NCBI GenBank assembly: GCA_037954235.1
Contig: JBBMOA010000007.1
Coordinates: 22,947,457-23,011,456, forward strand
Source: Aulostomus chinensis
Lineage: Eukaryota; Chordata; Actinopteri; Syngnathiformes; Aulostomidae
DNA length: 64,000 nucleotides
Reading direction: 5' to 3'
The notes below the pieces were generated by a model that did no database searches, had not been told where the DNA came from, and saw nothing but the letters and a program-made list of their open reading frames with translations. Positions 1 through 11,883 of the stretch are shown piece after piece (the stretch's first letter is position 1; the number at the start of each line of letters is the position of its first letter). The translations under genes and the position numbers were made by a program.

Positions 1-740
1 TTCGCCACAGGCTGGAATTCATTATTTTAATTTATTTTCCAATTGTTTGCTCATCTGTACTAGGATGTAATGGAAAGTTTGAATGGGTTGTTAATTCATT
101 CATGAATGTTGTTGGACTCACTTTGAAATACTGATATTACACACTCGTACTAATTCAGGAACTTAGTCCTTCCATTTTGGGTAATTTTGGAATCATGGCC
201 TGTAATCAAACTGCTGTGAAGGGCCTTTATGAAGCTTCGACTTTTCTTGGTCATCAGAAAAACTGGCTGGCAGTAACCCAGCAACATTAGATAGAGATCT
301 ATCAATGGGCTGTGCCTTCTGGATTTAATGCATTTTTTTCCCCTCTGCATCCAGTAATTTGGACTTTTTTTTCACAGAGAATGCTGATCTCAGTCATAGC
401 ACAAAGGTCGTATTACCACTCCTATTGCAAATACTACAAGCAATCAATATCACTGCATGTAGTAATAAAATAAAATAACACAAAAAACCAGATGGCAGTT
501 GAAGAGTGCATACCTAACCTGATCTAAAACCAGCAATGCTAAATGGGCAATAATCCAAAACCAAATGTTAATATCCCATTGGCTTTTGGATGATAAAAAC
601 AATGGGGATGCTAACTTCCCAGTTAGCCTGTAGAGACACCTCACCCCTGCGGGATTTTATTCCTTTGGCTCTAAATGTGCAGAAATAATAAGGGGAGTAG
701 TTAGCGAGGCAGATGATTAAAGAATAGAGTTTTAAAAACC
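1..740. other. Sequence downstream of hal, no gene seen
   Basis: AT-rich non-coding DNA. Only short open frames occur, with no splice-flanked exon pattern and no recognisable domain. It includes the region beyond the inferred hal 3' end. Confidence 0.5.
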
Positions 741-746
741 TTTATT
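741..746 (-). other. hal: Candidate polyadenylation signal of hal
   Basis: AATAAA on the minus strand, about 450 nt past the hal stop codon. This would give a 3' UTR of ordinary length. It is an inference from motif and position only. Confidence 0.45.
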
Positions 747-1194
747 GTAGTCTGAGTTGCATAGATGACAGTAATTTACCCAATTATTCCAGAAAGAATC
801 AATTATAACTGCAGTAATATTTGCTCTACATCATCAAGAAATTTGATAGGAAGGCAGGTACAATGGCTGAGGTAGTCACGAGGCAATACAAACTAAATCA
901 GACACGTTAAAGTGACAACATAAACGTTGATAAATACAACTGTCATGCACAGCAGCGTAGTGCAGCGTAAATGCAAGGTCAACACCAATAATTATTGGAG
1001 AAACAGTAGACACACACTGATGCGTGAGGGATCAAAAACATGTGGAAGAAATCGGCGCGTGACTTGAGGATTAAAACAAAGATGGGTGGTTGATAGCCAT
1101 TATTGCGATCTTAGAAATGTATATAAATGTGGAACAAAAATGGTTTTAGTTTTTGCAAAACTAATGATGTGCACCCATTGGTGCGTGGTTGCGT

Positions 1195-4100
1195 TCACTC
1201 ATGACGAACACGTTTCCTTGGCGATGGCGCAGACTCCAGAGAGAAGGCAGTCGGAGAAATGGGGCGGGACTCTGGGATGTATTCCGTCTGATACTTGTCA
1301 ATGTAAGGCTTGGCCACAGTCCACACCTGAGATGGAAACATGTAAATATTATAACAATGGAACTGCTCGTCCGTTTCCAACCCTGCAGAGCCTTTAGGTA
1401 CATCAAGGCAACGTCAGCACTTGCCTTCTGGTCAAGCAGGAGACGGTGAACAGCCTCGATATCTGGAGACATGAATCTGTCTTTAATCCATGGTCTGTTA
1501 AAAGCAGAAACATGAGAGAATGAGAAAGTAGAACAGTGGATAAATATTAACTATTCTGTACAGCATTCATTGGATGGAAACTTTTGTACCTTGGTCATAT
1601 CTGTTTGACTTACTTGACCACACTGCGCACAAGTTCATAGACCTTCTCCAATGGAGTGGTGGTACGAAGTGGACGGAGGAACTCAATACCCTGACAGGCT
1701 GCCAACAACTCTATAGCCAGAACTGCTCAGAGATAACATAAATAAATAAATACATAAATAAGATTTAGCAAAAATGCTATTAATTCAAATCTAACAAATG
1801 TACTATAAATTTCAGTCCCAAATTCAGTTGTTAAGATTAAATTACACAACTTCTGATGACACGTGAGTTGGCAGGTTACTTGATTGTCCTATGTTTGCTG
1901 TAATGTCACCATGTCACTGCACACGGAGCACAATTGAATGGTTTCTGTTCAACGCATTAAGCTTCAGCACATTTTGGTGAACTTGGTGCTTTTCAAGGCA
2001 AAAAAAAAAAGCCCAAAAATGCAACGAGTCTGTCTCAGCTCTGCCTCGGCCCAGTAGTTTTTAGTTAACCCTGCTGGCAGAAAGCCACTCAGAGCGCCAA
2101 ACCTCTAGGTTCAGACTACATGGTATTTCTGACTTCATGACGGTCGCTGTGGTCATGTCAGAGGTACAAGAGCCATTGTTGCGTATCCTATTGCGTGACC
2201 TTTATCCAAGTTTCGGTCATTGGGTTGCAGGGTCAAGATATTGTCAGTCATGGCAACAAAGACGCTGGCCGTTTATCGCGCTTCCCTGGTTTTCATCTTG
2301 CTGCCCATATTTGTCGTATCAATAGATCAGATCGTGGCAGCCTTGCCTTGCTCCACGTGCTCCACGACCCTCAGGGCCTTCCGAGCAGCCCAGCCCCCCA
2401 TGGATACATGGTCCTCTGTGGCAGCACTGGTGGACAAGGAGTCCACAGAGGATGGATGACACAAAACTTTATTCTCTGAGACTAAAAACAAAAAAACAAA
2501 ACGCAGACACACACACACAAAAAAGACAAGAGATTAGAGTTCATGATCGATTATTGTCGAAATAAAAACACTGATAATGTTTTTTCACACCAACCCAAGG
2601 CAGCAGCAGTGCAGTGAGCGATCATGAAGCCCGAGTTGAGGCCTCCCTCATTGACGAGGAAGGCCGGAAGTTCACTCAGAGACGGGTTACACAACCGCTC
2701 GATCCTCCTCTCACTGATGGAGGCCAGTTCATGGACTGCAATGGCTAAAAAGTCTAGAGCCTGACGGACCCGACAGAACAATGAGTGAGAATAAAACCCT
2801 CAAAAAATGAGTTGTAGATATCATATTCTACATACCTTAGCTGGGTATTCTCCATGAAAATTCCCACCTGAAATAGTCTCACCTCTTTCCGCGAACACCA
2901 TCTTGTGTGAACGTTAAGAAAAATTCCTCTCAGCATCAAGAAATACACACCATTCGTGGCACAACCTTGAACTTGTAGCGGAAATGTTGCACGTCTACAT
3001 TCACGTTCGAGACAAATGTTTGCATCGGGATACAGGGTTGTCAGTGGCACTGTTGATTTCTGTGTTGATGATGTTCTGGACGAATTTGATTGTGTCATTG
3101 GTGACACCGTGGACCTATTTGTAGAGAAGGAATAAGACACGCTCAGAAACAGGTGAGCAATACTTGAATGGAGGCAGCTAGAATGATCATCCACAGAAGA
3201 ATCCGGTTTCTTCATCCAAACAGGGTCAGGATCCAGATTGTAAAACCCCGTGACATAAACTTTGATATTTAAATTAGGAATTTCACAGGATAACCATGTG
3301 CTATGTCAATACCAAAATTCTGAGAACAGTCATAGTCATGATAACACAGATGGTGTCTTGTGCTACAAGAGTTCTAGAGAAGTTTGATGGGGGGGGGGGG
3401 GGCTGGAGCCTATCATATCATTTTGTTTATTGAAACAAATTGTGCTGCAGGTTGTTGTTTTTTTACCAAAGGGTTTTTATGAAATCAAATATGACGTTTT
3501 TATTTATTGAAATGTTGTGGTATTTGTTCTGCCTCAGAGAAAAACAGGTAATTGCCTTTCAGACAATAACAGGTTCCTGGGAACTCTGCAGTTTTCCGAC
3601 CTGTTTCTTTCTTCTTTCTTTTCTCTGAGGTGGATCGCTTTTAGTCCTGCACCTGTGTGTATGTTTAGATGATCACAGTTGTTCCTTTTCTGGACTCATT
3701 TGTACCGACTTCCAAGTTTCTAGTATTGTGAAATCCCTAATATAAATAGAAAATGACTTTACTGGAGGTTACCTGAGGACAGCACCGCATGGTGTAGGCA
3801 TCCTGAACTCTGTCACAGAACCTGTGGCTCTCTGGCAAAACACAGCAGCACCACATGACACACACTTAAAGCACTCCATGTTTTCAATGCAAGAATAGGA
3901 CCATCAGCTATGAATTCATAGTTCCTGTAGGGAAAACACATCCGTATTTCCATCCTAACGGCGACCTCTGAGCAGCCAGTACTTCAATCGCACTCAAACC
4001 ACACAGCAAAGTCCACACACAAGCTTGGCTTTCGTGAGCCTTGGATAGGTTCAAACACACAATAATAAATGACAGAAAACAAACTTATTCACATGCATGT

Positions 4101-6690
4101 TGAGTAATGTTTTATAAATGTGTGTTCTAGAATTTGAGACTACCCTCACTGACCTGCAATCTGGGATGGGTGGTGGTCAGAGTCCAGTAGAGAGCGGAAG
4201 CGTAGGGCCACCTCGATTTGTCCAGGGTGGGGCCGCAGCGAGTGAATGTCTACAGCGGAGGAGATCACAAAAAGAGGGGTCATGGAACTGATATCTTGGA
4301 GAACCTGGGAGTTGCACGTAAATGATCTCCTCTGTTAGGATTTTGCTCAGCACTGCCCACCACTGTCAAAGGCCTTGGTAGTTCCCTTCAACACCTCCAG
4401 GGTGAGGGCGGCGATGATGTCGGCTTGTCGAGCGACTGCCTGGGCTCTTTCCACAGCCTCTGCCCCCAAGGAAGTGATCATCTGAGTCCCATTAATCAAA
4501 GCAAGGCCCTGTGAAGGAAAGACAGTGTGAGTACATAGAAGAAGTACTTGTTACAGCTGCGAGTGTGATCACGTTTTACTAAACACTACCATAATTGACA
4601 TCCTGTACTTTAGAGAGATGATGCAATCTGCTCCCATTGAACCCTGGGTCAATTCCTATGGTGAAGGCAGATCAAATATGAGCGATTAGGGCTGTTTTTA
4701 CACATTACCTCTTTAGGCTTTAGTGATATTGGCTTCAGTCCATGGGCCTCCAGGACCTGGCCACAGATTAAAGGAGAGAAAACATGTTAAAGGTCAAGGG
4801 TCATCAAAAGCAAACATGTTTTCCTGCTGGACCTTGCAACCCTCCGCTATAAGCAATCCCTGTAGCATTAAGCAAGTCATTATTGTCCCAGGACTTACAT
4901 ATTTGGCATCTGCCCATCCACTCTTGGGAGACCACATTTTACCCTCTCCCATCAGCCCCAGGGCTAAATGAGAGAGGGGTGCTAGGTCTCCACTAGCACC
5001 CACCGTTCCCTTTTCTGGGACGAAGGAGAGGCAGGAAGCTGCAGAGGCAAAATTAATGAGAGATTATTGATAAGAACATCAGCTGTCAAAGAGCTAACAG
5101 CATGTAGCCTGGCGTGAGACTGCAGGGTCCAGAGAGCTGACCGTTGAAGGCCTGGATCATGGCATGAAGCGTCTCCAGAGAAATACCACTGTGCCCTTTA
5201 GCCAGAATATTGATCCTCAGGGCAAGAAGCATGCGGGTCCTCTCAGGGCTCAGCGGGTTACCCACACCTGCACAACACAGCGTCATGTCAATGATGCAGG
5301 CAAAAGATCCTCAAATATCTCATCAGAAACACTGAATATGTCATTTTCTATCATCTAGAGCACAGTTGAAGGTAAGTTTACCACCTGCAGAGTGCGACCG
5401 CACCAAGTTCTCCTGCAGCTCCCTGCAGAACATGAAACAACAAACGGTTAATTCTTCTGAAGAGGTTCAGAAACGGCTGACAAAGTAAAGGAACATACTT
5501 GAGTTTGCTGACAGGAATGACAGTTCGGGCAAATTTGCCAAAACCTGTTGTGATCCCATAGACAACTGGAGGAAGACGGGTAAAGAGAAGATGGTAGAAC
5601 TGATTTCTGTAGTTTAAGAGAAGCTGAGTAATATGTTGACAATTTTTGACCAAAAAAAAAAGAAAAAAAGAAAGAAAGAACCCACCTTTGTTTTCTTTGA
5701 CAATGGTATCCAAAAGCTCTCTTGATTGCACAACTTTCCTCTCTGCCTCTGGAGTCAGCTGCAGTTGTTGGGAAGAGGGAATGATTACGTTAAGTCAACG
5801 ATTACCTCGGGAGAAGCCCAATTTGTTGATCATTACCTTTATCTTGTAGAGTCCTCTGCCTAAGTTGACCAGATCTGTCGATGTCAGGCTGTTGCCATCC
5901 AAAGATATATACTGTGTGTTACATAACAGGAGTCAAAATATTGATACCATCAATGTAGACATTTTTCATATACTGTGGGTATAATCTTTGAATTTGGACA
6001 GATGGATGCGTGTGAACTTACTTCTCCGGGCTCTTTGTATGCTGCTGTACTATTTGATATTTTTCATTTAAGGGATTATACAACATGAACACTGATTCTG
6101 CCTATCAGTTGAGAAGAAGACATTCAAAAATCCGACCATTACAATTACTTTAAAAGTTCAGCCCTGTCACCAAAGTTTGAAGGATACAGATGAGAAACTC
6201 CAGGCTGACACGGAATGAAGTCAGGGGACATGGTGTCTCCTTCAATAGCTGCAGGTAGAAGATCAAAAACCACATTCACTCTCGCTGGTAAAATACATTT
6301 GATGCGTTTTTTTTAAACAAACAAACAAACAAACAAACAAACAAACAAACAAACAAAAACAAATCAGGATTACGCGCAGCTGAAACACCTCCACTCGCAC
6401 CAAACGTGATGAATAGATATCTTATATGTTTGAATGTTCATACCAAGCTCTACAAAGTCATTATCCTCCAGTACGTCATCGATGGTGTCATCCGCGTCCA
6501 ACAAACCCAAACCCTGGCACCTGCGCACCACGAAGCGCGTGTCCTTCACAGCCGCTATGCCGCCGTTGTCTGGTTTATTCTTGACGTAACGTTTGAGCGC
6601 CTCATATCCGAGCCACTGGATGGTGTTGGTGGTATCTCGGCAGGGCACTGCCAACCATTCATCCCGGATGTGCACTGTAAAACGAGGCAT
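1195..6690 (-). CDS. hal: Histidine ammonia-lyase (histidase), complete, 20 coding exons
   Basis: Deaminates L-histidine to trans-urocanate, the first step of cytosolic histidine breakdown. Exons in transcript order: 6690-6444, 6248-6171, 6044-6022, 5911-5837, 5758-5686, 5565-5499, 5422-5385, 5267-5142, 5038-4899, 4756-4709, 4508-4361, 4249-4154, 3831-3773, 3114-3034, 2901-2836, 2760-2595, 2481-2347, 1722-1614, 1494-1425, 1326-1195. They join in frame to 658 residues (human 657), beginning MPRFTVHIRDEWLAVPC. The Ala-Ser-Gly triad that self-cyclises to the MIO cofactor is at about 257-259 (TVGASGDLAPLSHL). The catalytic-Tyr motif YGITTGFGKFA is near 168, RSHSAG near 196, GGNFHGEYPA near 445 and ERRIERLCNPSLSELP in exon 16. 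Introns 17 and 19 use GC donors, and exon 3 has a tandem acceptor. The start is the only ATG that gives the conserved N-terminus. Gene identity is very secure; the exon 2/3 and 14/15 edges are least so. Confidence 0.96.
6315..6363. repeat. (AAAC)n microsatellite in hal intron 1
   Basis: About twelve uninterrupted AAAC units lie between hal exons 1 and 2, upstream of the exon 2 acceptor on the transcribed strand, where they read (GTTT)n. Confidence 0.9.
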
Positions 6691-8879
6691 TGCGCGTCAG
6701 TCGGACTCTGCTGCAGTGAGCGCTGCTCGCAGCTCTCCAGGGTACCACCTTCAGCCGCCGAATGTTCCGGCACCAATCAGACGCAGAGCTCTGGAGTCCC
6801 GCCTCAACCGTGTCACACCTCAAGGGACCACTGACCTCCACAGGTCGGTCACACGGACGTTGGGACATAGTGACCAAAATGCTCGCTCATGCTATGACTG
6901 CAGAAACGCTCAACGGCGTCCAGGTGTTTGGAGATCCTTTGGTTGAGCGATAGTGGTGGATTCCAGTTAAAAGATGATTAAACAAAAGTTTTATCCATTT
7001 ACATGGAATAGAGAAGAGGCCTTCACTTGCAGATAGACATTAAACCATATTGAAATAATCAAACCCTTTTTTTTTTTTTTAGAGAAACAGATTTTTTTCT
7101 TCGCCTGTCTCTCCTCTCCAGTTTATATTCTTCCCATTCATCAATCTAAACTGGATGGAATTTTCCCCAAAGTTCTTAAATATTAAACTTACTTTTATAT
7201 TGCTTTTTCAGGTTAAAAGAAAAATACACACACAAAAAAAAACCACAGCAGGATACTATTACAAATACTAGTACCCTCAAGTTTTACAAACGAGGAGCTA
7301 CAGTTAGATCATTTTCATGGTTTGTTTCTAAATTCAGTCTTGAGGCCGAATACATTAGCAGTGTGTGTTACTCCAGTGAAACATCACCTCTGGCCTACAG
7401 GGAGTTTATACTCCCATTTAAAGTGATGATGGACTGAGGAACATGAGAGTCCTACTATCTAGACTGATGATGGCTGCTGATGTCCAACATAAAACAGGAG
7501 ACAGGACTCACGCAGTGCTGCGTATTTGTTGTGTCTTCCTGTCCCTTTGGACAAATGATCTAATGCCTTGTACTTGCACTCTCCCACCACATCTCCCCTG
7601 ACTTTAAAGTCAACAAACAAGAAAAGCCAGTCTCAAAACACAACCCAAATGTTACTCCGATGAGGTTCTTCTGTCATGCGCTGTAATGACAAATTAAAAA
7701 AAAAAAAAAAAAACAAGAAATAAAAGTTATAGCAATATAGGTTGTGGCACATATATAACACATTATTTTCAGCAAGCATTAATTTACATTTATCATTTCA
7801 TGAATGGATCAGAAATTCAAAGTTTGAAAGCAAAATGAATGTAGCATAAGCAAAGTTTGGTCAACCCAACGCTGTAGAAATCCCAGATTCTTTTAGTTCG
7901 TGGGCTTCATAGGCCTGAAGTATCCGTCTCTGTCATTAGGAGATGTCCGCTGGTGCCAGTTTCAAAGCTAAATGCATATATTTAAAATAACAGTAAGATA
8001 AATGTTATAGATGCTGCGGAGGAACGATTTAAGAAAATAGTGAAGTGTTTTCAACTCGCAGAGTTTCCATTACTCATCCCTCAACTCCTGCAGACTCTCT
8101 GACACTCCGACTTCAACTCTGCACAGCAATTCTTGCATAAACCTTCTTCTTATTGTTTCATTTCATTCTCAATTTACTTGCTTTTATATTTGCTTACTTC
8201 TGCTATTGAAGCCTGTTCAGCACTTTGATCGACTGAGGTTGTTTTCCGATGTGTTAAACAAATACATTTTGACTTGACTAGTACATTTTGGAAGCGAACC
8301 TCTCACATCTGTGAAAAAGCTGAAGCTGATGGCGTCTACAATAGTATAATGATCCAAAACATACGTCGTAATCCGCTGTGGACAACCTCTAAGGATACTG
8401 CAGGAGTGTTTTCGAAGGCCCTCACGGTCCCCTGACTTTACAGTAACGCAGATCTTCAAAGAGCCGAGTGTGCAAGACAGCAGAGAGAAGTGCAGACAGG
8501 GTTTTCCTGACATCGGTCCTCTAAGTACAAGAAAAATTGAGTTAATTGTAGTTATAGTTAGTTATTGAGTTCATTTAAGTATCAAAAGTAGAAGTACACA
8601 CTCTATATGATATTTTTTGTGTTTCCCAGCTTGGAGGCACACAGTCCTCAACTCAAACAGTTCACCTCTGATTGTGTCTTCTGGAATTTGCAGCTTCAAA
8701 TGTAAAAGTACATCGCCTTCATCAGGATTGGTTTTGTTTTCTATGCAAAATCCTTGTCTACAAATGCAGTTTCAGGTAAATGTAGTGGAGTAAAACCACA
8801 AGTTGCTTAAAACGTAAATAATATTCAAGTAAAGTACAGGTATTTTCCACCGCTGCTCTACGGGGAGACCTGAACTTAA
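6691..8879. other. Divergent hal/elk3 intergenic region
   Basis: The presumed hal promoter lies in its first 300 bases, which are richer in GC than what follows. The rest is AT-rich with poly-A/T runs. No splice-flanked coding segment was found on either strand. In particular there is no exon resembling LTA4H, the gene that occupies this position in human. Confidence 0.55.
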
Positions 8880-9325
8880 CTAAACCCTAAGCCTCATACC
8901 AGAACTGAAGGCCCTGTAGCGGAGGCGTTTAGAATGACGAGGCGCACCTGAACGCAACACAGTCGCCTGCGGACTGATGATGTCAGTTCATGGGCTGTCG
9001 GAGTTTCTGCATCACCATGTGTGCCGACGCTGTGTAGAGGAGGCCGACCGACCGCCGTCCGTCAGCGGGCAGGCAGAGAGAATCAGAGGAGGGGAGGAAA
9101 AGTGTGTTTACACAGACGGCAAACCGCCTGGGGAATCGTAGGGGAGAGGAAGTCAGCCGGCTCTGTGTCTGCCTGCTCCAACTTCCTGCTCAGAAAGAGA
9201 AAAAGCCCAGGATCCTATTTCAGTCCAGCACAACTGTGGAGAGCAGAAGGAAGCATGGAAAAACAAGGAATCAAGCGAGCTTCACCGTAAAGTTTCACGG
9301 AGGGACGAGGAAGAAGAGATCGCAG
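8880..9325 (+). promoter_or_regulatory. elk3: Putative elk3 promoter and non-coding first exon
   Basis: A GC- and CpG-richer patch ends in a consensus-like donor (ATCGCAG|GTAAAA) at 9325/9326. The first coding exon begins at an acceptor only two bases before its ATG, so an upstream 5' UTR exon is required and this is the best candidate. The transcription start was not determined. The open frames here look coincidental. Confidence 0.4.
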
Positions 9326-11881
9326 GTAAAAGAATCTTTGAATGTTCACAGTTGTAGATTCCGGGGGAGCGTTTGTCTGCCGTGAAACTATTTGGATGGA
9401 TTTAGAAACTTTTGCGTAAGAATAGTGTCGATTTTGATCCGGACACCGTTCTTCCGGTCCGGTCTGAGCTACATTTTGAAAAATGACTCACTGGATCAGA
9501 AATGTGATCCAGCCGTCTGTGCGTAACTCCGCAGAAAAAAAGGGGAAAAAAAGAAAGAAAGAAGGCGAACAAAAGAGGAGAAAGGCAGAAACAAGCGCCT
9601 GTGTTTAGAGATGCTTTTTTCTTTTTTGGGGCCCTTGTTGAATTTTCCACCGTCTGCGAACAGGAAGAGAGCATATTTAGTCATGGCTAAGTAATGTCTG
9701 CACACACCATCTAATCTCATTAGGAGTTTCCGTTCAGCCAACACACTGGACGGCTTTGTGCGCTCAGCGAGACATCCCTGTCCCAGCATCCGCAGCCGGG
9801 CTCCTCGTCCCCGGCCCAAATCCCCGCTGATCGTCCTGGAAACACTTCTAGCGTGTCCATTAGAGCGATCTGAGCTGTCAAGTGGGTGTGTTTTACCTCG
9901 ACGTTGATGTTTTTTCTCTGTGTCACTGCAACGATCGTAAAGCTGCTGTAGGGTTCTGCTGTCTGAGGTTATTTCTAACTTCCTGTTCCTGCGCTATTTG
10001 CAGCCTCTCATAAAGGTGAATGTTTATGCGTCTACTGGCCTAATTGTAGACCTGCGAGCTCGGTGGCTCTGCTCTCCCTTGGCAGGCTCGGCTTTGGCTT
10101 TGCAACTGGAATCAAGAGTTCAGAGGGGGTTACAGGGTGGAGATGAGGGGGGTCGATTTTATCTTTTGACCTTCTTCCCTCTGGGATTCTAGTGGGAAGT
10201 GTGGCAGGACTGGGGAAACGCTCCCCTGCTGTGGGATCCCCTCTCTTGGCCGTTTGTCCTTGGAAGTAGAATAGGAGGAAGTCCTGACTTTGACAGGTTT
10301 GTAGTTTCACATGGCAGATAGAAAACTCAGGGGATAGTGTGTGTGTGTGTCGGAAATGACTTCAGCCCCCCCCCCCCCACACACACACACACACCGCCCC
10401 CCCATCATGATCTGCATCATTGTTGTATTTCAGCATCACTCAGCCTTCACAGTCACAGATGAGACTCTGATAGTCCATCAGTAGTTTGGCTCCTTAATGT
10501 TTAACATTTGCAATCAGGGCTGGACTGATTAGTGGTCTGGTCGATTATCTGAGCCCATGTTCAGCCTTATTATATATTTAGTTTTTCAATTCAACTGCCA
10601 GTAAAATAAATTATTTCAAAAATGCGTGACTCTGGCTCTGCAGCACTCTAACACTCTGTGTTATTTTTGTTGACTTTTTAGGAGATTCTGCTGGGAGCTT
10701 GCAGTTTTTGTTTAGGATGTAGTAAAGTAGTAACACTGCTCAAAAGTACTTCAGCAAAGTTTCATGTCTGAATTTTGGCACCAAGTTTAAATTTTCATAA
10801 AAGTGTACGTCAGCCAACGGTCAGCTTGGTGACTAATAATCTGAAATAACAAAACGCAAGACAAGCCCTCATTCTGATAGCAATTATTCAAACATATTTT
10901 TCACTCACAACTGTAAAAACATACACATTTTTCTTACTTCTAACTTTCCAAACTAAATACAAACTGTTGATAATTGTTCATTTCTGATTAAAAATCAGGA
11001 ATTTGACTGATGTAAATGGGGCTTTGGGCAGGAAGTCTCTTTAGCATGCGGCTGCAGGCTCCAGGCGAGCCATTAAGAGCAACTTCTCATTCATTCTATT
11101 TTTTCATGGACTATAAAGTTTTCCATAAATGGTCATTTGATCAATTGTTTTACACTAAAAGAGCCAAAAATAGTGATTGTGCATCTTTAGGGTCAAAAAC
11201 CAGCAACATCTTCGCCTTGTAGATGCTGAAACCAGCATTTGATCTTGATAATTGATTCAAATGATGAATCATTTATGGGCCCTTTGCCGATTCCGTTGGT
11301 TAATTGACGAGTTTCAGCACCACTCTGGCGTTACTCTCCGTCCTCCCAGCTAATGCGAGAGCTCTGAGCAGCAGACAGTAGCTTCGAGGCTGCACATTCC
11401 TCTATTAAAGGAATAACCCACCCTGGGCCCGTCATACTTCCTGTGGAGAGAGGGCCAGGTTGAACCGCAGCATATTTCTGGCTTGAGCTGTTGTTCCTCC
11501 TTATATGTTTTTTTTTCTCTCTTCCCCTGCTGCTGCTGCTACATTACACTACCCTCTTTAACACACACGGTTCTATTCATCACTGGTCTGCTCGTCTTTA
11601 CGCCACATGTTACAGCTCAAATTGGTCGTTCCCTCTCTGGTTAGTAGCCGGATTTAGTCTGTAAGGAGTGAAACTGGCAAAACAGCTGCCCTACCTGGTC
11701 CCCTTCAGGTTATTCAGTCATAGTAACATCTGGAAGGTAGCGTAGGTAAAGGTTAGCTCCTTTTTTTTTGTCTTCAAATTGGGAAGTTCCTTTTTTTTAC
11801 GGGAGGAAAGCGACACTGATTTCAGAGATAACACGTGTTGCACGCTCTGCTCCATCAGTCGGCTCTCATGTCCTCCTGCAG
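9326..11881 (+). other. elk3: Inferred elk3 5' intron
   Basis: Runs from the candidate donor at 9326 to the acceptor TCCTCCTGCAG ending at 11881. It holds C-runs and (TG)n/(AC)n tracts near 10.35 kb but no coding exon that I can support. Confidence 0.4.
10337..10395. repeat. Compound (TG)n / C-run / (AC)n tract
   Basis: (TG) at 10337-10350, a 14-base C run at about 10365-10378, then (AC) to 10395. The TG and AC arms are complementary, so the tract could fold back weakly. Confidence 0.85.
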
Positions 11882-11883
11882 CT

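Noticed and set aside
2754..3215. 153-residue open frame over hal exons 14-15, minus strand
   Set aside because: It is out of frame with both exons; the true exons read VHGVTNDTIKFV and MVFAERGETISGG.
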